DNA of 64,000 nucleotides, from NCBI GenBank assembly GCA_964344305.1, contig CAYFMT010000015.1, positions 1 to 64,000 on the forward strand, written 5' to 3'. Both the position numbers and the translations under genes were made by a program. The notes below the pieces were generated by a model. That model was not told where the DNA came from and ran no database searches. It saw only the letters and a list, made by a program, of their open reading frames with translations. This document shows positions 33,612 through 42,445 of the stretch, piece by piece (position 1 is the stretch's first letter; each line of letters starts with the position of its first letter). This DNA is from JABMOV01 sp964344305. GTDB taxonomy: Bacteria; Fidelibacterota; Marinisomatia; Marinisomatales; JABMOV01.

Positions 33612-35220
33612 TGGATACACATTGTTGAAAAGCATTTCTATCAACACTCTCATGTTCATGTTGATTGTATTCTGGAGTTGCGGTGTCAAACAAGATGCAA
33701 TTCCCGAAGTGCCTCCTAAGGAAATAAATGAAACAGTAGAAGAAGTAAACAGTGATGCTCTCAAGTATTTTATGGATGGGCAGTTTCAAATGAATCAGGG
33801 TGATTATGCCATGGCAATCATCGAGTTCCAGGAGGCATTAGATATTGATCCAAGCATATCTACCATCCATGTTTCATTGGCTGAGTGTTACTGGAATCTT
33901 GGCAAGCTTAAACGAGCCTTGACTCATCTGAACAATGCACTGAAACTCGATCCGAACGATACAGATGCAAGGGAAAGACTTGCCCATTATTATATACTTA
34001 AAAAGCAGTTTGTTAAAGCCAAACAGGAATACATCAGGTTATCTGATATAGAGCCCGAGAATCCGGATTACATATATGCATTAGCGGACCTTGAAAAAAT
34101 TCAGGAAAATGTTGATGAGGCTGTCAAATTATATGAAAAAGTTTTCGCAATGGATCCCAGCGCTGTATATGCATTAGAAACTGCCGCAAAGCTATCACTT
34201 AGTAACCAGAATTATGAGAAAGCTGAATCCCTCTATAAGGAACTGGTTAAAATCGATTCAGAAAATACAGAATACTGGCGTATCTACGCAAACCTGGCAC
34301 TATCCAGACAGGATTTTTCAGCTGGACTGATTGCTCTGGAAAATTTTAATCGTCTCAGACCAAACGATCTCGAGACCGTTGGACGGATAGGTTCCATTTA
34401 TTATGAAGAGGGAGACCTGGAGACATCTCTCAACTATTTTCTGGAAGCGTGGAAACTGGACTCTACAAATGTATTAACCTATCATTATATCTCATCAATC
34501 TATCGGGATAGCGGACAACCTGATCTAGCGTTGACTTATGCTAACAAGATGAAATCCAGGTTTCCCAATAATCCCCAGGGATTTATCAATGCTGCTCTTA
34601 TACACCTTGACGTTGACAATTGGCAAGGTGCTGTAGATGCGTTAGAACCTGTATCCGATACATTCATGAATGAATTTGCTATTCAATACTTGCTGGGATC
34701 AGCCTACTATTCATTATCCAGGCTGATGGATGCAGAAAAACATTTGGATAGATCTGTAAAAATTTCACCAGAGTCCCTTGCTGCCTGGCACATGCTGGCA
34801 ATTGTGTATGACAATAATAAACGATATACTGATTCTGATGAAATATATGAAAAACTGATTCAAGGGGACACCACAGACGTTCAGGCTTATAACAATTATG
34901 CCTACAGTCTTGCCGAAAGATCCACAAAACTGGAGTATGCATTATCCCTGTCTGAAAAAGCAAATCAGCTTTCCCCGGACAATGCAGCCTATCTCGATAC
35001 AATGGGCTGGATATATTTTAAAATGGGTCATCATGAAAAGGGACTTGATCTCATAAAGCAGTCGATAAAACTTGACCCATCAAATGCTGTAGTATTAGAA
35101 CACTTAGGTAATATTTATGAATCGCTTGATAGAATAGATGACGCAATATTGTACTACAAGAAAGCACTGGAAATTGATAGTGAAAATGAACGGGTTAAGG
35201 AAAAGATCAAAACCCTATAG
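33601..35220 (+). CDS. TPR-repeat lipoprotein
   Basis: The 539-residue protein has a signal of lipoprotein type (hydrophobic INTLMFMLIVFWSC, Cys near residue 27) followed by about a dozen tetratricopeptide repeats, for example GDYAMAIIEFQEALDIDPSI, GKLKRALTHLNNALKLDPND and the last DDAILYYKKALEIDSEN. No catalytic domain is seen. It is probably an outer-membrane-anchored scaffold, of the kind that assembles secretion, glycan-export or BAM-like machines. It overlaps the cyclase gene by 11 bp and the next lipoprotein gene by 35 bp. Confidence 0.8.
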   Translation: MVNNGYTLLKSISINTLMFMLIVFWSCGVKQDAIPEVPPKEINETVEEVNSDALKYFMDGQFQMNQGDYAMAIIEFQEALDIDPSISTIHVSLAECYWNLGKLKRALTHLNNALKLDPNDTDARERLAHYYILKKQFVKAKQEYIRLSDIEPENPDYIYALADLEKIQENVDEAVKLYEKVFAMDPSAVYALETAAKLSLSNQNYEKAESLYKELVKIDSENTEYWRIYANLALSRQDFSAGLIALENFNRLRPNDLETVGRIGSIYYEEGDLETSLNYFLEAWKLDSTNVLTYHYISSIYRDSGQPDLALTYANKMKSRFPNNPQGFINAALIHLDVDNWQGAVDALEPVSDTFMNEFAIQYLLGSAYYSLSRLMDAEKHLDRSVKISPESLAAWHMLAIVYDNNKRYTDSDEIYEKLIQGDTTDVQAYNNYAYSLAERSTKLEYALSLSEKANQLSPDNAAYLDTMGWIYFKMGHHEKGLDLIKQSIKLDPSNAVVLEHLGNIYESLDRIDDAILYYKKALEIDSENERVKEKIKTL

Positions 35221-35791
35221 ATACCTGTTATTTGTCATTTTTATCGCGTGCAATCAAATGGGAAACCAAGTTGATATTGAGCCGGATATGTCCATTGAAA
35301 CGGCTGAAATTCAGAAGGAATACTGTCGAGGAAACGGTATCATTGTAACAAAAGGTATTGTTAAGGGGCAACTCAAATTCAGATTTTCAAGTGACACGCA
35401 CAGTGCGATAGTAGAGTGTAAAGATCTGCTTGGCCGGAATGTTATGGAATTGTCCATTCATGAAGATAAACTGGATGCTATTGATGTCCTGAATTCCCGT
35501 CACTACACGCAAGAACAATTAATTTCTATTCTACCAATCCTTGAAGTATTTTCTCCGATTAATTTACATACTGCGTTGTGGGGGTATGAACCAAATGTAC
35601 CAGACACAACCTTAAAGAAGTATCTTTCTGAGCTCGACTACGATTTTAAATCAGTAGATAATGAAGATTTAATTCATCGTATAAAAGCCGTAGATAGATC
35701 ACTGTCTCAGACAATGATTATTGATATTGTTAACAGGGAATTTGGATTGATATATCCAGATCAGGAATTAAAACTGACACATGACAAATAA
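35186..35791 (+). CDS. Small lipoprotein of unknown function
   Basis: The 201-residue protein begins MNGLRKRSKPYRYLLFVIFIAC, a signal with a lipobox-like end (FIAC). The rest looks like a mostly beta N-terminal half (GIIVTKGIVKGQLKFRFSSD, IVECKDLLGRNVMEL) and a helical C-terminal half. I do not recognise the family; it could be a DUF4292/LolB-like lipoprotein, but that is a guess. The start at 35186 puts the signal at the N-terminus; it overlaps the end of the TPR gene by 35 bp, and its own stop overlaps the next gene by 11 bp. The tight overlap with a TPR lipoprotein suggests a shared complex, possibly for envelope glycan or outer-membrane assembly. Confidence 0.55.
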   Translation: MNGLRKRSKPYRYLLFVIFIACNQMGNQVDIEPDMSIETAEIQKEYCRGNGIIVTKGIVKGQLKFRFSSDTHSAIVECKDLLGRNVMELSIHEDKLDAIDVLNSRHYTQEQLISILPILEVFSPINLHTALWGYEPNVPDTTLKKYLSELDYDFKSVDNEDLIHRIKAVDRSLSQTMIIDIVNREFGLIYPDQELKLTHDK

Positions 35792-36725
35792 ATCCGTATC
35801 CATCGTAATACCTGCCTATAATGAAGTTGAATCTTTACAAGAACTGATAAAGCAGATTGAGATCGCTTTATCGGGGATAGAAAAAACAGAAATTATTTTT
35901 GTTGATGATGGTTCAACAGATGGAACAGTTGAACTTCTTGATGAGTTCACTAAGAAAAATTCAAATATAAAAGCAATACTGTTTCATAGAAACTATGGAA
36001 AATCCGCTGCTCTTGCAGAAGGGTTTAAATTCGCAAAAGGTGATTATATTATTACCATGGATGCCGATTTGCAGGATGATCCGGCTGAAATACCCAATCT
36101 GATTAATAAAATTGAAGAGGGTTATGATCTTGTTTCTGGATGGAAAGTAGATAGAAAAGATCCATGGACGAAAACCCTTCCATCTAAAGTATTTAATTTT
36201 GTGACGAGGTTGATGACCGGAGTAAAAATCCATGATTTCAATTGTGGACTGAAAATCTATAGGAAGGCCGTAGTAAAGACCATTGACGTTTATGGCGGAA
36301 GGCATAGATACATCCCTGCAATGGCTGGTCAGAAAAAGTTTAAGGTGACCGAAATACCTGTCAACCATCGAGCCAGGGAATATGGGGTTACGAAGTATGG
36401 TGGCTCCAGATTATTCCATGGGTTTTTTGACCTTATTACCATATTATTCCTGTCAAGATACACACAACAACCACTCCACCTGTTTGGGTCATTTGGTCTA
36501 TTGAGTGTATTTCTGGGTACGGTACTTGAATGCTATGTCCTCTATTTGAAATACTTTATGAATAGTTCATTCCAACGACATATTGCATTGTTATTGTTTG
36601 GAATAATGCTCATTTTTATCGGAATTCAGTTTATAACCATGGGACTCCTTGGAGAAATGATTGCACAAAGCAGTCAGGGACAGGAAAACAGAGTACGAAA
36701 ACTATGTAATATAGAGATTGATTGA
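35781..36725 (+). CDS. Family 2 glycosyltransferase, DPM/GtrB-like, membrane-bound
   Basis: The 314-residue protein has a GT-A domain (VSIVIPAYNEVESLQELI, FVDDGSTDGT, and the metal motif TMDADLQDDPAE) followed by two C-terminal membrane helices. This is the layout of polyprenyl-phosphate sugar transferases (dolichol-phosphate mannose or GtrB type), which load a sugar on undecaprenyl phosphate for use outside the membrane. It opens the glycan gene cluster and overlaps the preceding lipoprotein by 11 bp and the next gene by 4 bp. The sugar is unknown. Confidence 0.85.
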   Translation: MTNKSVSIVIPAYNEVESLQELIKQIEIALSGIEKTEIIFVDDGSTDGTVELLDEFTKKNSNIKAILFHRNYGKSAALAEGFKFAKGDYIITMDADLQDDPAEIPNLINKIEEGYDLVSGWKVDRKDPWTKTLPSKVFNFVTRLMTGVKIHDFNCGLKIYRKAVVKTIDVYGGRHRYIPAMAGQKKFKVTEIPVNHRAREYGVTKYGGSRLFHGFFDLITILFLSRYTQQPLHLFGSFGLLSVFLGTVLECYVLYLKYFMNSSFQRHIALLLFGIMLIFIGIQFITMGLLGEMIAQSSQGQENRVRKLCNIEID

Positions 36726-37789
36726 TGGATTTCCAGTATTCGTGCAGGCATTTCAAGGGAACTGTTCCATGCAAACCGCACAAAGAGCATCACGTTGAAT
36801 GCAATTCAACATGTCAATATCTGGACATAGTTGATTCAAATATTCTTGTGATAAAACTGGGTGCTATGGGGGATGTTATTCGTACAACACCAATCATTCA
36901 GCGGTTAAAAGAGGAATACCCACATGGAAAAATTTTCTGGTTAACTGAATACCCGGATGTTGTACCAAACATCGTTGATATAGTACTACCCTACACATTC
37001 CAATCTATAGAATATATCAAGTCCATCAAATTCACTTGGGGTGTGAATCTCGATAAAGAGCCGGATGCTTGCAGTGTGTTTAATCAATGCCATATAAAAA
37101 ATCGATTTGGTTATCATCTCAAAGATGGTATGCCCAGTCCAGTAAATAATTTTGCCATTCATAAGTATAAGACTGGGATTTCAGATACCTACAGTCAGCA
37201 GAACAATAAACATTATATAGAAGAAATTTTTGAGATGTGCGATTGGGCATTTAATGGGGAAGAATATCATCTTCCAGATCCAATTGTGAATAAAACCATA
37301 TCAGTTTCCAACTTATCGAGACCAGTTATTGGTCTTAATACCGGTTGTGGAGGTCGATGGAAAACAAGACTTTGGCCTACGGAATACTGGACTGAACTAA
37401 TAGAGATTCTTCAATCAAATCAGTTTACAGTTGTGGTACTTGGAGGACCTGATGAAAATGAGAAAAACTTACAACTGTCAAAGGAGACTGGTGCACAATA
37501 CTTTGGAGTCCTACCTATAGGTGATTTCCATTACCTTATTTCAAAGTGCGATATTATTGTAACTGCCGTAACCATGGCCATGCATCTGGCAATCGGGTTA
37601 AAAAAGCCCATGGTACTTTTTAATAACATATTTAATCCAAATGAGTTTTATTTCTATACGCCATCTAAAATCATCAGTCCTTCAACGGGATGTGATTGCT
37701 ATTTTGCACCTGAATGCAAGCGTGAAAATGCCTGCATGAAAGATATACATCCAGAAGATGTATATCATGCTGTATCTAACCTGACCTGA
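36722..37789 (+). CDS. Family 9 (heptosyltransferase-like) glycosyltransferase
   Basis: The 355-residue protein has the GT9 core: LVIKLGAMGDVIRTTPIIQRLKEEYP, then GCGGRWKTRLWPTEYW and VLGGPDENE, and the late DIIVTAVTMAMHLAIGLKKPMVLF. It carries Cys-rich ends, four Cys in the first 31 residues (CRHFKGTVPCKPHKEHH-x-C-x3-C) and four near the C-terminus (CDCYFAPECKRENAC), which may bind a metal; I recall the same N-terminal pattern in other FCB GT9 proteins. It likely adds heptose or another ADP- or UDP-sugar to a lipid-linked glycan. The start is either of two consecutive ATGs at 36722 and 36725. Confidence 0.8.
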   Translation: MMDFQYSCRHFKGTVPCKPHKEHHVECNSTCQYLDIVDSNILVIKLGAMGDVIRTTPIIQRLKEEYPHGKIFWLTEYPDVVPNIVDIVLPYTFQSIEYIKSIKFTWGVNLDKEPDACSVFNQCHIKNRFGYHLKDGMPSPVNNFAIHKYKTGISDTYSQQNNKHYIEEIFEMCDWAFNGEEYHLPDPIVNKTISVSNLSRPVIGLNTGCGGRWKTRLWPTEYWTELIEILQSNQFTVVVLGGPDENEKNLQLSKETGAQYFGVLPIGDFHYLISKCDIIVTAVTMAMHLAIGLKKPMVLFNNIFNPNEFYFYTPSKIISPSTGCDCYFAPECKRENACMKDIHPEDVYHAVSNLT

Positions 37790-37790
37790 T

Positions 37791-38921
37791 ATGAAAATTG
37801 TCATCATTGGTACATTTCCACCATTTCGGGGTGGATTGGCTCATTTCAATACTGCTATGTACGATGAGCTGAGTAAAAATCATGAAGTGTCGGCAATAAA
37901 TTTCAGGACTCAGTACCCTTCATTTTTATTTCCAGGAGAGACTCAGTTTGAAGAGAATACACCTCCTGATTCAGGGTTCCAAAACCGAAGACTGAGTTCC
38001 ATAAATCCACTGACGTGGTTCCGTGTGGGGCAATTTGTGGGAGGGGAGACACCTGATTTAGTTATTATGAAGTTCTGGATGCCATTTTTTGCTCCTGCAT
38101 TTGGGGTCATAGCGAGGATAATAAAAAAGATTTCAAGTAGCACCACTATTCTTGTGGTATTGGATAATGTCCTACCACATGAGCAACGGTTTTGGGATGT
38201 ACCGGTAACAAAATTCTTTTTGAAAAGCGTAGACAAATTCGTTTCAATGTCCCGATCAGTAGAGCGTGATCTTTTCAAGCTCAAACCCGTAGCAAGGAAT
38301 ATATTTTTAGCACATCCAGTTTATGACATCTTTGGAGAGGGATTAAATCGATCGGCAGCAAAGGAAAAACTCAATATTGATCCCAATACATGTTTAATTC
38401 TGTATTTTGGATTCATCCGTACTTATAAGGGGATAGACTGGCTAATAAAGGCAGCACAATTGGTAAAGAAACAAACAGACCAGTTGTTTAAAATCCTTAT
38501 CGTGGGTGAGAGTTATATCGACACTGACAAATATTTTAAACTACTGTCTGAATTTGATGTAGAGGATGTGGTTGATTTAGTGATAAAGTTTGTGCCTGAT
38601 AACGAAGTAGGTGTGTATTTCAGTGCGGCAGATACGGTTGTCCTGCCGTATAAATCAGCTACACAGAGTGGTATTGCTCAAATTGCGTATCATTTTAATC
38701 GGAGTCTTATTGTCACGGATGTTGGTGGGCTATCAGAAATTGTTCCACAGCATGAAGCAGGTATTGTTGTTCAACCAGGGATAGATGAAATAGCGAAAGG
38801 AATTCTCAGATTTCTCCAAATGGAGGATACCAAACAAATGGAAGACTTCATCGGACAATATAAAGAGAAATTTTCCTGGGAATATTTTTGCCACAAAATG
38901 ATCAAGTTCTCAGAAAAATGA
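37791..38921 (+). CDS. Family 4 glycosyltransferase
   Basis: The 376-residue protein has a GT-B fold: N-terminal IVIIGTFPPFRGGLAHFN, and a C-terminal GT4 donor domain (LILYFGFIRTYKGIDWLIKAAQLV, VVLPYKSATQSGIAQIAYHFNRSLIVTDVGGLSEIV). The E-x7-E motif is replaced by a Q-S-G-I-A form, which occurs in some GT4 branches. It probably adds one sugar to the growing repeat unit. It starts one base after the GT9 stop and overlaps the next gene by 4 bp. Confidence 0.85.
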   Translation: MKIVIIGTFPPFRGGLAHFNTAMYDELSKNHEVSAINFRTQYPSFLFPGETQFEENTPPDSGFQNRRLSSINPLTWFRVGQFVGGETPDLVIMKFWMPFFAPAFGVIARIIKKISSSTTILVVLDNVLPHEQRFWDVPVTKFFLKSVDKFVSMSRSVERDLFKLKPVARNIFLAHPVYDIFGEGLNRSAAKEKLNIDPNTCLILYFGFIRTYKGIDWLIKAAQLVKKQTDQLFKILIVGESYIDTDKYFKLLSEFDVEDVVDLVIKFVPDNEVGVYFSAADTVVLPYKSATQSGIAQIAYHFNRSLIVTDVGGLSEIVPQHEAGIVVQPGIDEIAKGILRFLQMEDTKQMEDFIGQYKEKFSWEYFCHKMIKFSEK

Positions 38922-39751
38922 TGAAGACTACGGCAATACTCATTTTGAACTGGAATGGAGCTGGACTCACACTTGAATGCCTATCATCACTAAAAAAAGT
39001 TCATGGGGATCACATAAAGAAGCTGGTGATTGACAATGGATCAACGGATGGTTCAACAGAGAAAATACACCAGCAGTTTCCAGAGATTGAAATTCTTAAA
39101 CTTGATAAGAATTATGGCTTTGGTGGCGGTAATAACAGGGGATTTATGCATGCAATGGAGTTATGGAATCCTGCATATTGTATTTTTTTAAATAATGATA
39201 CGACAGTCGATCCGGGATTCGTTAAAGAATTATTGACACCAATCGAAGAACATTCAGACATACATTGTACTGTTCCCAAAATCTATTTCTATGATAAACC
39301 AGATCTTCTTTGGTATGCAGGAGGTCGAATCAACTTTTGGTTGGGGAAGACATGGCACAGAGGCATCCGCGAGCTGGACAGTGACTCATTCAATCTGATG
39401 GAAGAAACCGAATATGCTACAGGGTGTTGCCTTTGTATCCGGTCTAATGTGTACAAATCATTGGGAGGTTTTTCATCGTCCTATAAAATGTATGCTGAGG
39501 ATGCAGATTTATCTTTACGAATACGGTCGAAGGGTGGTGCTATTATGTATTGTCCCAGATCGATTATTATGCACAAAGTTTCTGCCAGCGTAGGGGGTTT
39601 ATTTTCCTTAAAAAAAATTATTAGAAAAACTCGGGGAAACCTGCAACTCCTCTTGGATTATGCCAATTGGTATCATTGGCCAACGATAATAGCATATCTT
39701 CCTGTTCGCCTAGTTGTTGGAATATCAAAATACATAAGACTACGTGATTAG
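38918..39751 (+). CDS. Family 2 glycosyltransferase, rhamnosyltransferase-like
   Basis: The 277-residue protein has ILILNWNGAGLTLECLSSL, VIDNGSTDGSTEKI, NYGFGGGNNRGFMHA and the metal motif LNNDTTVDPGFV, with the late acceptor motif KMYAEDADLSLRIR. This is the WcaA/RfbN-like branch that contains rhamnosyl- and galactofuranosyltransferases. The start is one of two ATGs at 38918 and 38921, overlapping the previous gene by 4 bp. Its stop overlaps the convergent sulfotransferase stop by 4 bp. From its end onward the DNA becomes noticeably more AT-rich. Confidence 0.85.
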   Translation: MMKTTAILILNWNGAGLTLECLSSLKKVHGDHIKKLVIDNGSTDGSTEKIHQQFPEIEILKLDKNYGFGGGNNRGFMHAMELWNPAYCIFLNNDTTVDPGFVKELLTPIEEHSDIHCTVPKIYFYDKPDLLWYAGGRINFWLGKTWHRGIRELDSDSFNLMEETEYATGCCLCIRSNVYKSLGGFSSSYKMYAEDADLSLRIRSKGGAIMYCPRSIIMHKVSASVGGLFSLKKIIRKTRGNLQLLLDYANWYHWPTIIAYLPVRLVVGISKYIRLRD

Positions 39752-40728
39752 TCCCAATCGTCATCAGAATAGAAATGTGAAGATACTTCTTCTGTCAGTT
39801 TTCTGATTTGATTAATCTCGTTTTTAGTTAACCTATTTTTCCAGTTCTTAATACTGCTTTTACTATCACGTACAAATTGATGGATTTTTTTATTTGGAAC
39901 ATCTGCATTTGATCCAAGTGTAGTTTCATTAACATAGGATTGAATTTTATTATTATAGTCCAAACCAGAATATTTGCATAGATTTTTAAAATTTTCATGT
40001 GGATGTTTTGATAGTTCTTCATGTTTCATATATAACCAATCTGGGAACTTCAGTTGAAACTGATGAATGACCGAATGAAAGCAATTCCACAGCAATGCTC
40101 CAGTTGAAATAATATCATTTGACACATTGATCATTTCATTTTCGTATGGGTATAAATAGTCCGACATGAGGTTTTTCTGTTGAAGGAAATTGGTAAAACT
40201 GAAGTGCCAGCCCATTCTTTTTAGACTGCTGACAAATGCAGCAGGATGCCTGATCAGTATGATGTTACGGGTATTTAGGTTTTTTGCCATCCACTCACAA
40301 GAAAAAATAGCCACAGGATCCTTGATGATGGGAACAACCTGACGATTATAGATTCTCCTGATGACAGTGTCACGATAAAACCTAAACCTCCAGGGTGTAT
40401 TTCGATAATTAAAGTGATTGCTAAATATCCCTGATGGGTTTCTGAAATCTGTATTGGGAAGTTTATTTATTAGGTGTAGTGCCTCTGGAACAGTATACCC
40501 AAGACTGTTGATGCGTTTTAAATGATCTAGAAAATCATCTTTCTCATTTGGAGTATAATATTTAAACCACACCTGTTGTGGGTAGGCTTTTCTCAACAAT
40601 CCATTTGGTTGAAACGGTTCAGAAACATAGAGAGTATTATCACTTTTGGATAGTACTTTGCCAACCCAGGTTGAACCTGAACGATGGGAGCCAGTGACTA
40701 GAATGGGAAATGAGTTTGGTTTAACCAA
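39748..40728 (-). CDS. Sulfotransferase family protein (sulfotransferase 1 of 4)
   Basis: The 326-residue protein shows the PAPS 5'-phosphosulfate loop at residues 12-24 (TGSHRSGSTWVGK) and the 3'-phosphate motif IIKDP...LIRHPAAFVSSLKRMGW. These are the two PAPS-binding signatures of Sulfotransfer_1/3-type enzymes; the catalytic-base role would fall to a His/Arg in the loop, which cannot be settled by eye. It is cytoplasmic, with no signal peptide. It is encoded divergently from two other sulfotransferases and overlaps the next one on its own strand by 8 bp. It probably sulfates a sugar of the locus's glycan. Confidence 0.8.
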   Translation of the reverse strand: MVKPNSFPILVTGSHRSGSTWVGKVLSKSDNTLYVSEPFQPNGLLRKAYPQQVWFKYYTPNEKDDFLDHLKRINSLGYTVPEALHLINKLPNTDFRNPSGIFSNHFNYRNTPWRFRFYRDTVIRRIYNRQVVPIIKDPVAIFSCEWMAKNLNTRNIILIRHPAAFVSSLKRMGWHFSFTNFLQQKNLMSDYLYPYENEMINVSNDIISTGALLWNCFHSVIHQFQLKFPDWLYMKHEELSKHPHENFKNLCKYSGLDYNNKIQSYVNETTLGSNADVPNKKIHQFVRDSKSSIKNWKNRLTKNEINQIRKLTEEVSSHFYSDDDWD

Positions 40729-41539
40729 TTTGTTTCCTCAATCGGGACAATAATCGATTTAATCGTCTCCCAATTTGGACCTTACCATGCGTACGGTTTT
40801 TGTTTGTAAACAAATTGATTCGATGCAATAGGGCAGGTGACGCCTCAATAGTTTTTATCAATTTATCACTATACAATTCATAAAGCTTGAAATCTAAATG
40901 GTTTAATTCCTTGATGTTGTTATGTGTTGTTTGATTCATCGGAATACCCATCCTCTTTCTCTTTGAACGATTTGCGAGAGAATAGTACGGAATTTTCCAT
41001 TTTAGTAATTCTGAAAGGATAACTATGGAAGAATTAAAATGTTCTGTGATTCCAACAAGCAAAAAGTGTTCATCCAGATGTTTTTGTGCCTTTTCAAGTA
41101 ACCAAGCTGGATTACTGCCATATTCGATTGATTCATTGTCCCACTCGCCAGCAATGAGTTTCGTAATTCCATTATTAATCATATGATTCCTACCACTCAT
41201 GATATAATGATCAATGGAATTATTTTCCGCAAAAAGATGATCTTTATGTTTTTTATTGCCCCTGGCATAGGTATAGGTTGAAATCACCCTTTTAATGGGA
41301 TCACGAAGGAATGTTATATACGATGGTTCCGAATTTAGATAATGATGGATTCCATATTGAAAATGGCCAATGACTACCTGTTTACCATGATAGATCTCAG
41401 GTTTTTCATTAAACTCGACTACATCTTTAAATCGTTTGACCTCAAGTACATTTTTTGAAGTATACTGATTTATAACTATATCGCGTAGTGTTGTACCACC
41501 GGTTCTGGGGATATGAAGAAAAAGTAATGGATATTTCAT
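40721..41539 (-). CDS. Sulfotransferase family 2 protein (sulfotransferase 2 of 4)
   Basis: These 272 residues begin MKYPLLFLHIPRTGGTTLRD, the P-loop of the Sulfotransfer_2 group (heparan-sulfate 2-O and uronyl 2-O type), with IPRTGGTT at 10-17, and carry FLRDPIKRVISTYTYA as the 3'-phosphate motif. Such enzymes sulfate uronic acids or hexosamines in animals; bacterial ones are poorly studied. It is the first gene of the leftward pair, and its start codon faces the rightward pair across a 153-bp AT-rich gap that should hold divergent promoters. The base composition is very AT-rich. Confidence 0.8.
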   Translation of the reverse strand: MKYPLLFLHIPRTGGTTLRDIVINQYTSKNVLEVKRFKDVVEFNEKPEIYHGKQVVIGHFQYGIHHYLNSEPSYITFLRDPIKRVISTYTYARGNKKHKDHLFAENNSIDHYIMSGRNHMINNGITKLIAGEWDNESIEYGSNPAWLLEKAQKHLDEHFLLVGITEHFNSSIVILSELLKWKIPYYSLANRSKRKRMGIPMNQTTHNNIKELNHLDFKLYELYSDKLIKTIEASPALLHRINLFTNKNRTHGKVQIGRRLNRLLSRLRKQIG

Positions 41540-41692
41540 AAGACTAAATTAAGGACTCTTGTTATAGTAAAGTGAATACAAGATATTGTGAATATGAACG
41601 GTTTTATATTAGTGATAAATTCAACTACAAACTGAACAAAATACCAATCCATTCAAATTAGTAATCACTAAAATCAGAGTAAAAAAGATATA

Positions 41693-42445
41693 ATGGAGAA
41701 AAAATACATTTTCATTGCTGGCCTACATCGGAGCGGTACCACCATATTAGGTGATATTGTCAAAGGTCACCCCTCTATTACAGGTCTTACAAATACAGGG
41801 GTATCTATGGATGAAGGTCAATTGATTCAATCTGTATATCCGGCAGCAAAAAAATATGGAGGTCCTGGAAAGTTTGGCTTTTCACCAGAAATGCATGTAG
41901 TAGAAACATCCGATTTAATTACAAATTCAAATAGAGAACTATTACTGAGTGAGTGGGGTAAGTATTGGGATACTTCTAGTCGGATATTTGTAGAAAAGTC
42001 ACCTCCAAATCTTCTAAAAACTCGTTTTTTACAGAAATTCTTTCCCAACAGTCTATTTGTTGTTATTTACCGACATCCTATTGCTGTTTCACTTGCAACT
42101 AAGCGAAAATGGAAAAATTCATCCATAGAGGATTTGATTCACCACTGGATACATTGCCATAAACTTTATAAGGAAGACGAACCATATTTAAAAAATGTTG
42201 TTTCATTCACGTATGAGGATTTTGTCCTTAACCCAAAGTCATACCTTGAGTTGATATTTAATACAGTTGAGGTTGAAATGGAAGAAATAAATCTGCCTGT
42301 AAAATCAAATATCAATCAGAAATATTTTGACGTGTGGAAAAAGTGGAAAAATAGGTTATGGAATAGGAAGGAATATAATCGAATAATAAGTAGGTTTGAA
42401 GAGGAGACCAATAATTATGGTTATTCCCTCGTGAATTTGAAATGA
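41693..42445 (+). CDS. Sulfotransferase family protein (sulfotransferase 3 of 4)
   Basis: These 250 residues have the 5'-phosphosulfate loop at 10-19 (GLHRSGTTIL), then VEKSPPNLLKTRFLQKFFPNS and the 3'-phosphate motif VVIYRHPIAVSLATKRKW, typical of Sulfotransfer_3-type enzymes. It has no signal peptide. It overlaps the fourth sulfotransferase by 4 bp (ATGA). The sequence is Lys-, Asn- and Ile-rich, matching its AT-rich DNA and unlike the housekeeping genes elsewhere in the window, which suggests horizontal origin. The acceptor is unknown. Confidence 0.82.
   Translation: MEKKYIFIAGLHRSGTTILGDIVKGHPSITGLTNTGVSMDEGQLIQSVYPAAKKYGGPGKFGFSPEMHVVETSDLITNSNRELLLSEWGKYWDTSSRIFVEKSPPNLLKTRFLQKFFPNSLFVVIYRHPIAVSLATKRKWKNSSIEDLIHHWIHCHKLYKEDEPYLKNVVSFTYEDFVLNPKSYLELIFNTVEVEMEEINLPVKSNINQKYFDVWKKWKNRLWNRKEYNRIISRFEEETNNYGYSLVNLK

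Noticed and set aside
36521..36725. Membrane-spanning tail of the GT2 gene as a separate Wzy-type polymerase
   Set aside because: It is the C-terminal two-helix part of the DPM/GtrB-like enzyme, in the same frame and of normal length.
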